Assembly (NCBI RefSeq): GCF_008710035.1
Contig: NZ_VYKI01000006.1
Coordinates: forward strand, 34,715 to 98,714
Reading direction: 5' to 3'
Length of the DNA stretch: 64,000 bases
From: Stenotrophomonas cyclobalanopsidis
GTDB lineage: Bacteria; Pseudomonadota; Gammaproteobacteria; Xanthomonadales; Xanthomonadaceae
Part shown: positions 57,384-64,000 of the stretch, in pieces
Numbering within the stretch: the first letter of the stretch is position 1
Layout of the letters: every line of letters begins with the position of its first letter
The notes under the pieces: generated by a model
Databases searched by the model: none
What the model was told of the DNA's origin: nothing
Seen by the model: the letters and a program-made list of their open reading frames with translations, nothing else
Position numbers and translations under genes: made by a program

Positions 57384-58220
57384 ATGCTGTCGATTTCGCG
57401 CACCGCGCCTGCGGTCCTGATCCTGCCGATGCTGCTGGCGATGACCGCCTGCAGCCAGGCACAGACGCCGCCGGCCAAGACGCCCGCCGGCACCGCTGCG
57501 GCGGCCCGTGCGGCAGGCAAGGGCGAGCGCCCCGCGGTCCTGAAGGGCATCGAGAAGCACGGCTTCGAAGTCGTTTCCGAATTCGATGCGCCGGGCGGCC
57601 TGCGCGGCTTTGCCGGCGTGGTCGGTGGCCAGCAGCCGGCGGCGGCGTATGTCACCGCGGATGGCAAGCATGTGCTGGTCGGCAGCCTGTTCGATGCCGA
57701 GGGCAACGACGTGGCCGCCGAGGCGGTGGAGAAGCTGGTGTCCGCGCCGATGTCGGCCAAGATGTGGTCCAAGCTGGAAGCCAGCGCGTGGGTGCGTGAC
57801 GGCAAGGCCGACGCGCCGCGGATCGTCTACACCTTCAGTGACGCAAACTGCCCGTATTGCCATAAGTTCTGGGATGCGGCGCGTCCCTGGGTGGATGCAG
57901 GCAAGGTACAGCTGCGGCACATCATGGTCGGCGTGATCCGCGAAGACAGCCCGGCCAAGGCCGCGGCCATCCTGTCCGCCCGCGACCCCAGCGCCGCGCT
58001 GCTGGAGAACGAACACCAATTCGACCGCGGTGGCATCAAACCGCTGCCGAGCATCAGCCGCGATGTCGCTGGCAAGCTCGACGCCAACCAGGTGCTGATG
58101 GTGGAAATGGGCTTCCAGGGTACGCCGGGCATCCTGTTCCAGAATGCAGAGGGCAGTGTCGAGCGCCGTGCCGGCCTGCCGCAGGGCGACGACCTGCTGA
58201 AGGTGCTGGGTCCGCGCTGA
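57384..58220 (+). CDS. dsbG: DsbG/DsbC-like thiol:disulfide interchange protein
   Basis: A periplasmic disulfide isomerase or sulfenic-acid reductase of the DsbC/DsbG type. The 278-residue protein has a lipoprotein-type signal (LLAMTAC, Cys23), a DsbC-like dimerisation domain (about residues 45-140) and a thioredoxin domain with the CxxC site NCPYCHKFWD (about residue 155). The cis-Pro is in GFQGTPGI. It is adjacent to the TlpA-like protein, probably its reducing partner. A hairpin follows the stop. Confidence 0.88.
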   Translation: MLSISRTAPAVLILPMLLAMTACSQAQTPPAKTPAGTAAAARAAGKGERPAVLKGIEKHGFEVVSEFDAPGGLRGFAGVVGGQQPAAAYVTADGKHVLVGSLFDAEGNDVAAEAVEKLVSAPMSAKMWSKLEASAWVRDGKADAPRIVYTFSDANCPYCHKFWDAARPWVDAGKVQLRHIMVGVIREDSPAKAAAILSARDPSAALLENEHQFDRGGIKPLPSISRDVAGKLDANQVLMVEMGFQGTPGILFQNAEGSVERRAGLPQGDDLLKVLGPR

Positions 58221-58244
58221 CCGCGCCGCTCACCCGTGATCAAC

Positions 58245-58276
58245 AGCAGGCCCGCATGGCAACGTGCGGGCCTGCT
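58245..58276 (+). terminator. Long hairpin after dsbG
   Basis: AGCAGGCCCGCA (58245-58256) pairs perfectly with TGCGGGCCTGCT (58265-58276) around an 8-base loop. No T-run follows, so it may work as a transcript end with Rho or as a stabiliser. Confidence 0.5.
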
Positions 58277-58364
58277 GCATTCTGCGACAGGGCGGCGGGA
58301 TACGGCTGCGCAGTGAGTGGTGCGGCGTCACTTATGAATAGTGACTGAGATCAAACATCGCAAG

Positions 58365-58378
58365 TTGATCGCAATCAA
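58365..58378. promoter_or_regulatory. FNR/Anr-type box upstream of the porin-antiporter-decarboxylase unit
   Basis: TTGATCGCAATCAA is a perfect FNR/Anr consensus (TTGAT-N4-ATCAA). A second overlapping half-site arrangement (GATCAA at 58349-58354) lies just before it. The box stands in the 511-base gap 58221-58731 and faces the downstream genes, about 350 bases ahead of the porin start. Low-oxygen activation is inferred. The rest of the gap holds no gene I can support; an open frame at 58412-58750 has no recognisable features. Confidence 0.6.
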
Positions 58379-58731
58379 GGCTGAAAGCGACGGACTCGTT
58401 AGCCTTGACGCATGGATTCCAGCGTGAACGCGACAGGGGCAGCGTCACGGATCTGCCTGGAAAAGGTGATTCGCGTCGCGTCATTCACGACACTCTCACT
58501 TCGGGCTTGTTACCCAGACGCCTGCGGTCGCCACCTCGCTGGCAGCGCAGCCGCAGTCGACCTACCCACGGAAAACACGGGGCGATGTCATGGTCCTGTT
58601 GCCTGCAGCGTGCAGGCTGCCCGCGGGCATCGACGCAGTACTCCGCAACCCAGCAACGGCAGGTCGCTGTCGGGAACGCGCAGGCGTCCCGCCCGGCAGT
58701 GTCTGGCAGGTGTTCGTCCATGGAGGATGCA

Positions 58732-60165
58732 ATGCGCTTGGCAGGACTGAGTCTGGCATGCATGGCGGCGATGGCGGCAACGCCGGCCCACGCTGAGGAG
58801 GAGGACGCGCAGGCTTTGCGGCGCGAGATCGTGACCCTGCGCCAGGAACTGGAAGGCATGCAGCAGCGCCTGGACCGCCTCGAACAGCGCGAAGCCCTTG
58901 CCAGCGCGGCGTCGACAGCGTCCGCTGCCCCGCCAGCCACCGCGCCCGTCACGCCGGTCGCGACGGCTGTGCTGCATCCCACCCAGGTGCCTGGCGTGGC
59001 ATCGCCAGTGCTGCCACAGCGTGAATCGGTGGCCGATCCGTCCACTGCAGCGTCGCGCCCGGACAGCGCTGCGGGCCCGACCGATCCTGACCTGAAAGGC
59101 TTCTTCGCCATCCCCGGCACGGACACCGTCATCCGCATCGGTGGCTACGCCAAGCTCGATGCCATCGCCGATTCACGCGCGGCCGGCGATGAGGACCAGT
59201 TCATCCCCTCGTCGATACCGGTGGGCGGCAGCCACCGCGATGTGTCCAATTTCAACATCCACGCCAAGCAGACCCGCTTCAGCTTCGAGGCGCGGCGGCC
59301 CACGACGCACGGCAACCTGCGCTTCTACCTGGAAAACGACTTCTTCGGCAGCAGCGACGGCTACCAGTTCCGCCTGCGCCATGCCTATGGCCAGCTCGGC
59401 AATACCTATGCCGGTTACGGCTATTCCAGCTTCATGGACGCCGACAGCCTGCCCGACACCCTGGACTTTGCCGGGCCGGGCGGCGCGGGTTATCTGCTGG
59501 TCGCCGGCATCCACCACAGCTTTACGATGGGCAAGGGCAATACGCTGACCCTGGCCGCCGAGGATCCCGACACCGAGCTGGCCGGGGCCAGCGAGACACG
59601 GGCGGCCGCCAACCGTCTGCCCGACGTCAGCGTTACCGCCCGCATGGAACGCGACTGGGGCCATCTGCAGCTGGGCGCGGTGGCCCGCAGCCTGGCCTAT
59701 GACGGTGAGGACGAGCGCGACCGGCGCATGGGCGGTGGCCTGCAGCTGAGCGGCTCGGCGGCGGTTGGCGAACGCGATCTGCTGCTGTTCGGTGCGCTGG
59801 GCGGGCGCGGCCTGGGCCGCTACACCGCCGACCTCACCGGCTCTGGCCTGGATGCAGTGGTCAATGCCACCGGGCGGCTCGATGCGCTGGATCTGCACGG
59901 CGGCTTCGTCGGCTACACCCACTACTGGTCGCAGCTGTGGCGCTCGAACCTGGTCTTCGGCCAGCTGACCCTGGAGCGGAACAGCGCATTGGCCGCCGAG
60001 GCGTTCCGCGAAAGCCGCTACGGCGTGTTCAACCTGATCTGGAGCCCGGCACCGTCGTGGACAATGGGCATGGAGCTGCTGTACGGACGCCTGGAACAGC
60101 AGGGCGGCGCGCGCGGCGACACGGTCCGGGTACAGGGCAGCCTGCAATACAACTTCATCAGATAG
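58732..60165 (+). CDS. DcaP-like outer-membrane porin
   Basis: A 477-residue outer-membrane beta-barrel. It has a signal peptide (residues 1-20, ending AHA), a coiled-coil segment (residues 28-58, RREIVTLRQELEGMQQRLDR), an Ala/Pro/Thr-rich linker and then a barrel domain beginning LKGFFAIPGTDTVIRIGGYA, the mark of the DcaP family of trimeric porins. ATG 58732 follows TGGAGG. It ends 79 bases before the antiporter gene. Confidence 0.85.
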   Translation: MRLAGLSLACMAAMAATPAHAEEEDAQALRREIVTLRQELEGMQQRLDRLEQREALASAASTASAAPPATAPVTPVATAVLHPTQVPGVASPVLPQRESVADPSTAASRPDSAAGPTDPDLKGFFAIPGTDTVIRIGGYAKLDAIADSRAAGDEDQFIPSSIPVGGSHRDVSNFNIHAKQTRFSFEARRPTTHGNLRFYLENDFFGSSDGYQFRLRHAYGQLGNTYAGYGYSSFMDADSLPDTLDFAGPGGAGYLLVAGIHHSFTMGKGNTLTLAAEDPDTELAGASETRAAANRLPDVSVTARMERDWGHLQLGAVARSLAYDGEDERDRRMGGGLQLSGSAAVGERDLLLFGALGGRGLGRYTADLTGSGLDAVVNATGRLDALDLHGGFVGYTHYWSQLWRSNLVFGQLTLERNSALAAEAFRESRYGVFNLIWSPAPSWTMGMELLYGRLEQQGGARGDTVRVQGSLQYNFIR

Positions 60166-60244
60166 CCGCCAGCGCGGTCGACGCCAGCGCAGCCAGTCCC
60201 CATGCCCGGTGCTGCCGGGCCAATGCCAGCTTCAGGAGAGTGTC

Positions 60245-61609
60245 ATGGCAGAAGCAAAGAAGATCGGGGTGGTCGGAGCCACCTTCCTCGTCGCCGGCAA
60301 CATGATGGGCTCCGGTGTATTCCTGCTGCCCTCCAGCCTGGCCAAGATCGGCACCGCCTCCATCTGGGGCTGGCTGATCACCACGGCTGGCGCGCTGCTG
60401 CTGGCGTTCGTATTCGCCAAACTGGGCAAGTTGGCGCCCAAGGCCGGCGGCCCGTATGCATATGCGCGTGACTGGTTCGGGCCCTACATGGGCTTCCAGA
60501 CCAACACCATCTACTGGTTCGCCAACTGGATCGGCAATGTCGCCATCCCGATCGCCGCCGTGGGCTACTTCAGCTATTTCTTCCCGATCCTGTCCGAACC
60601 TTTGGTGCGCTGCATCGCGGTGCTGGCGCTGGTATGGGCGCTGAGCTTCGCCAACGTGATCGGCCCGGCCTTCGTGACGCGGGTGCAGACGGTCACCACC
60701 AGCTTCGCGCTGGTCCCGATCCTGGGCATCGCGATCTTCGGCTGGTTCTTCTTCGATGCGGACATCTTCAAGGGCGCCTACAACGTGTCGGGTGAGTCGA
60801 ACTTCGGTGCGATCTCCAGCGCGGCGGCACTGACACTGTGGGCCTTCATCGGCGTCGAGTCGGCCTCGGTGACCGCGGGCGTGGTCGAGAACCCGGAAAA
60901 GAACGTGGCCCGCGCCACCCTGGCCGGCGTGTTCCTCGCTGCCATCGCCTACATCGCCAGTTCCTCGGTGATCATGGGCATGGTGCCCAATGCGGAACTG
61001 CAGTTGTCCGATGCCCCGTTCGCGCTGGCGGCCGCCAAGGCCGTGGGCGGGTGGGGCGGGGCGCTGGTCAGCCTGTGCGCCTTCGTTGGTGCTGCCGGTT
61101 CGCTGGGTGGCTGGATCCTGCTGACCGCACAGAGCGCCAAGGCGGCCTCTGACGACGGGTTGTTCCCGAGCATCTTCAGCAGGACCAACAAGGATGACGT
61201 GCCGGTCAAGGGCGTGCTGATCGTGGCGGTGCTGATGACCCTGGCGGTGCTGGTCACCTCCACCTCGAAGACCGCCTCGGCCCAGTTCGACGTGATCACG
61301 TCGGCGGCGGTGGTGCTGACCCTGCTGCCGTACATCTATTCGTGCGTGGCCTGCTACTTCGTGGTCGAGCGCTCGCACACCCTGGTACATACCGGTGCGT
61401 TCTGGACCCTGACCAGCCTGACCGTCGTGTACTGCCTGTGGGCGATCTACGGTTCGTCGGGAAGCATCGTGCAGTACGCCTTCCTGTTCGTGCTGTTCAT
61501 CACCGTGTTCTATCCCTTCTTCAGCGAGGAGCGCCGCCAGCGGCGGCAGCGCGCCCGCGAGGCATCGGCTATCGGCGCCGGCGCCGGCGCCGGCGCCCAG
61601 CGTTCCTGA
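60245..61609 (+). CDS. APC-family basic amino acid/amine antiporter (AdiC/CadB type)
   Basis: Exchanges an amino acid for its decarboxylation product, arginine/agmatine or lysine/cadaverine, across the inner membrane. The 454-residue protein has twelve predicted membrane helices. The first includes VAGNMMGSGVFLLPSSLA, the substrate-binding GSG motif of AdiC, and FANWIGNVAIPIAAVGYFS follows. The C-terminus carries a short Gly/Ala repeat (GAGAGAGA). Directly followed by a decarboxylase gene, as adiC and adiA or cadB and cadA are paired in enterics. Confidence 0.9.
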   Translation: MAEAKKIGVVGATFLVAGNMMGSGVFLLPSSLAKIGTASIWGWLITTAGALLLAFVFAKLGKLAPKAGGPYAYARDWFGPYMGFQTNTIYWFANWIGNVAIPIAAVGYFSYFFPILSEPLVRCIAVLALVWALSFANVIGPAFVTRVQTVTTSFALVPILGIAIFGWFFFDADIFKGAYNVSGESNFGAISSAAALTLWAFIGVESASVTAGVVENPEKNVARATLAGVFLAAIAYIASSSVIMGMVPNAELQLSDAPFALAAAKAVGGWGGALVSLCAFVGAAGSLGGWILLTAQSAKAASDDGLFPSIFSRTNKDDVPVKGVLIVAVLMTLAVLVTSTSKTASAQFDVITSAAVVLTLLPYIYSCVACYFVVERSHTLVHTGAFWTLTSLTVVYCLWAIYGSSGSIVQYAFLFVLFITVFYPFFSEERRQRRQRAREASAIGAGAGAGAQRS

Positions 61610-61629
61610 GTTCGACAAGGAGAATCAAC

Positions 61630-63918
61630 GTGTACTTCAAGTCCCTGGATTACCCGGTCATTGTCATCGACAACGACTACGAGTCGCCGCGCATCGGCGG
61701 CATCCTGATCCGCGCGCTGGTGGAGGAACTGCGTGGCAACGACCAGCGCGTGCTGTGCGGGCTGAACCTGGATGATGCGCGTGCCGGCGCGCGCACCTAC
61801 GTGGCTGCCTCGGCGGTGCTGATCTCCATCGATGGCAGCGAGGAAGTGGACGGCGAGTTCCAGCGACTGACCGCGTTCCTGCGTGAACAGAGCGCGCGCC
61901 GGGCCAACCTGCCGGTGTTCCTGTACGGCGAGCGGCGCACCATCGAGAAGGTGCCGAGCAAGCTGCTCAAGCACATTCATGGCTTCATCTTCCTGTTCGA
62001 GGATACCAAGAGTTTCATCGCGCGGCAGGTGATGCGCGCAGCCGAAGACTACATGAAGAACCTGCTGCCGCCGTTCTTCAAGGCGCTGATCCACCACGCC
62101 GCCGAATCGAACTATTCCTGGCATACGCCGGGCCATGCCGGTGGCGTGGCCTTCACCAAATCGCCGGTGGGGCGCGCCTTCCACCAGTTCTACGGCGAGA
62201 ACACCCTGCGCAGCGACCTGTCGATCTCGGTGCCTGAACTGGGCTCGCTGCTCGACCATACCGGCCCGATCAAGGACGCCGAGGAAGAGGCCGCGCGCAA
62301 TTTCGGCGCCGATCACACCTTCTTCGTCACCAACGGTACCTCGACCGCCAACAAGATCGTCTGGCACGGCACGGTGGCGCGCGGCGACGTGGTCTTCGTC
62401 GACCGCAACTGCCACAAGTCGCTGCTGCATGCGCTGATCATGACCGGTGCCGTGCCGGTGTACTTCACCCCCAGCCGCAACGCCCACGGCATCATCGGCC
62501 CGATCAGCCTGGACCAGTTCACCCCCGAATCACTGCAGCAGCGCATCGCCGCCAATCCGCTGGCCAGCAAGGCCTACACTGCCGGCTCCAAGCCGCGCAT
62601 CGCGGTGGTCACCAATTCGACCTATGACGGCCTGTGCTACAACGCCGAAAAGATCGCCGACGAGATCGGCAGCGCGGTGGACTTCCTGCACTTCGACGAG
62701 GCCTGGTACGCCTATGCCGCGTTCCATCCGTTCTACGAGAATCATTACGGCATGGCCAAGGGCAAGCCGCGCGAGCAGGACGCGATCATCTTCACCACCC
62801 ATTCGACCCACAAGCTGCTGGCCGCGTTCTCGCAGGCGTCGATGATCCATGTGCGCAATTCTGCACAGCGCAACCTGGACGCCGAGCGTTTCAACGAGTC
62901 GTTCATGATGCACACCTCGACCAGCCCGCATTACGGGGTGATCGCGGCCTGCGACGTGGCGTCGAAGATGATGGAGGGCGATGCCGGCCGTTCGCTGGTG
63001 CAGGAGATGCATGACGAGGCGATCGCCTTCCGTCGCGCGATGCTGCACGTGCGCGACGACCTCGGGCGCGAGGACTGGTGGTTCAGCGTGTGGCAACCCA
63101 CCCAGGTCGAGCGCAGCCTGGACAAGGGCGATACACCCGCGCCGATGGTGGCCAAGCGCGAGGAGTGGTACCTGCAGCCCGATGGTCATTGGCACGGCTT
63201 CGAGAACCTGGTCGACGACTACGTGCTGATCGACCCGATCAAGGTCACCCTGCTCACCCCGGGCCTGTCGATGGACGGCAGCATGGGCAGGCTGGGCATT
63301 CCGGCGGCGGTGCTGAGCAAGTTCCTGTGGAGCCGTGGCATCACCGTGGAGAAGACCAACCTCTATTCGGTTCTGTTCCTGTTTTCGATGGGCATCACCA
63401 AGGGCAAGTGGAGCACCCTGGTGACCGAGCTGATGGCGTTCAAGGAACTGTATGACCGCAATGCGCCCCTGAGCCAGTCGCTGCCGGCGCTGGCTGCCGA
63501 CTATCCGGTTGCCTACGCCGGCTGGGGCCTGCGTGACCTGTGCGATGCGCTGCACGCATTCAACCAGGAATTTGCGGTGGCCAAGGTGATGCGCGAGATG
63601 TACGTGGATCTGCCGACCCCGGTGATGACACCGGCCGATGCCTACAACCATCTGGTGAAGGGCGAGATCGAGCGGGTTGACATCGAGCAGATCAGCGGCC
63701 GCATTGCCGCCACGATGCTGGTGCCGTATCCGCCGGGGATCCCGACCATCATGCCGGGTGAGCGGTTCGGTGCCAGCGATGAGCCGATCATCCAGTCGCT
63801 GCGGATTGCCCGTGAGCAGAATGCGCGGTTCCCGGGTTTCGAATCGGACGTGCACGGGTTGATCATCGAGCACGACGGTGATGGCGTTTCGTATCGGGTG
63901 GAGGTGCTGAAGGCCTGA
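61630..63918 (+). CDS. Basic amino acid decarboxylase (Orn/Lys/Arg, PLP fold type I)
   Basis: Inducible decarboxylase that consumes a cytoplasmic proton per turnover, giving acid resistance with the antiporter. The 762-residue protein has an N-terminal wing domain, the PLP domain with FDEAWYAYAAFHPFY and the Schiff-base lysine in THSTHKLLAAFSQASM (about residue 395), and a C-terminal domain. Its length matches AdiA/CadA. Arginine or lysine cannot be told apart with confidence from sequence alone. S. maltophilia is typically lysine decarboxylase positive, which would favour lysine. The start GTG 61630 is twenty bases after the antiporter stop. Confidence 0.9.
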   Translation: MYFKSLDYPVIVIDNDYESPRIGGILIRALVEELRGNDQRVLCGLNLDDARAGARTYVAASAVLISIDGSEEVDGEFQRLTAFLREQSARRANLPVFLYGERRTIEKVPSKLLKHIHGFIFLFEDTKSFIARQVMRAAEDYMKNLLPPFFKALIHHAAESNYSWHTPGHAGGVAFTKSPVGRAFHQFYGENTLRSDLSISVPELGSLLDHTGPIKDAEEEAARNFGADHTFFVTNGTSTANKIVWHGTVARGDVVFVDRNCHKSLLHALIMTGAVPVYFTPSRNAHGIIGPISLDQFTPESLQQRIAANPLASKAYTAGSKPRIAVVTNSTYDGLCYNAEKIADEIGSAVDFLHFDEAWYAYAAFHPFYENHYGMAKGKPREQDAIIFTTHSTHKLLAAFSQASMIHVRNSAQRNLDAERFNESFMMHTSTSPHYGVIAACDVASKMMEGDAGRSLVQEMHDEAIAFRRAMLHVRDDLGREDWWFSVWQPTQVERSLDKGDTPAPMVAKREEWYLQPDGHWHGFENLVDDYVLIDPIKVTLLTPGLSMDGSMGRLGIPAAVLSKFLWSRGITVEKTNLYSVLFLFSMGITKGKWSTLVTELMAFKELYDRNAPLSQSLPALAADYPVAYAGWGLRDLCDALHAFNQEFAVAKVMREMYVDLPTPVMTPADAYNHLVKGEIERVDIEQISGRIAATMLVPYPPGIPTIMPGERFGASDEPIIQSLRIAREQNARFPGFESDVHGLIIEHDGDGVSYRVEVLKA

Positions 63919-63925
63919 CCCGAAG

Positions 63926-63936
63926 GTAGAGTCGAG
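63926..63936 (+). repeat. Truncated SMAG element at the contig end
   Basis: GTAGAGTCGAG is the first half of a SMAG palindrome identical to those at 37484 and 44637. The second half is replaced by a G-run. The palindrome itself may have stopped assembly here. Confidence 0.6.
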
Positions 63937-63962
63937 GGGGGGGGGGGGGGGGGGGGGGGGGG
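63936..63962. other. 27-base poly-G run, likely sequencing artefact
   Basis: An uninterrupted G27 is followed by a C and two further G5 blocks, then 28 bases of other sequence. Dark cycles in two-colour sequencing are called as G, and reads that stall in a strong hairpin such as a SMAG yield this pattern. Sequence from about 63936 to 64000 should not be trusted as genomic. Confidence 0.75.
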
Positions 63963-64000
63963 CGGGGGCGGGGGCGAGCAGAGCACCACCACGAGGAGAG

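Noticed and set aside
58412..58750. 112-codon open frame in the leader of the porin gene
   Set aside because: No ribosome site, no domain, and it overlaps the porin start in another frame.

Overview
The window looks like a chromosomal contig from a Stenotrophomonas species, probably of the S. maltophilia complex. The grounds are very high G+C, dozens of short palindromes that begin with GTAG (the SMAG repeat family), a Xanthomonadaceae-type bacteria-killing type IV secretion system (X-T4SS) with XVIPCD-tailed effectors, and a class III PHA synthase. The last bases (63936-63962 onward) are a poly-G run typical of a sequencing artefact at a contig end.

Region 1 (1-23000) is the accessory part. 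A complete X-T4SS runs on the + strand in the order virD4, virB7, virB8, virB9, virB10, virB11, virB1, virB2, virB3, virB4, virB5, virB6. virB7 is a lipoprotein of the X type, and a 416-base gap before it holds a probable promoter and a structured leader. Behind virB6 lies a tandem array of small exported cysteine-containing proteins (DUF4189 type). It has five full-length copies plus three broken ones, shares an almost invariant mature N-terminus and carries three different C-terminal types. A 336-residue exported protein is embedded in the array. A strong terminator at 19061-19090 closes this block. Next come two effector modules: a GH19 lysozyme/chitinase-like effector with an XVIPCD tail, preceded by a small protein that may be its partner, and on the - strand a class 3 lipase-like effector with an XVIPCD tail, translationally coupled to an immunity-like lipoprotein.

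Region 2 (23200-46430) is ordinary chromosome: GNAT acetyltransferases, tadA, orn, an EcsC protein, an Old Yellow Enzyme, a MscS channel, ppsA with its divergent regulator ppsR, a NUDIX hydrolase, pssA behind a cluster of three DnaA-box-like sites, the PHA synthase pair phaE-phaC, tex, a four-PAS diguanylate cyclase and several small unknown proteins. SMAG palindromes fill most gaps between genes, and a 250-base element with perfect 16-base inverted ends sits at 38639-38888.

Region 3 (46670-52170) has a soluble PAS-PAS chemoreceptor, a tRNA-Leu(CAA), a lone receiver protein, an SRAP (YedK/HMCES-like) protein, and three Ala(GGC)-Glu(TTC) tRNA pairs on the - strand with two terminators.

Region 4 (52250-64000) has a MerR-regulated copper ATPase with YHS domains, an AraC/GlxA-type regulator, two envelope thiol-redox proteins (TlpA-like and DsbG-like), and then a perfect FNR/Anr box ahead of a DcaP-like porin, a basic amino acid/amine antiporter and a PLP-dependent lysine/arginine decarboxylase. 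The last three plausibly form an acid- and oxygen-limitation-responsive unit.
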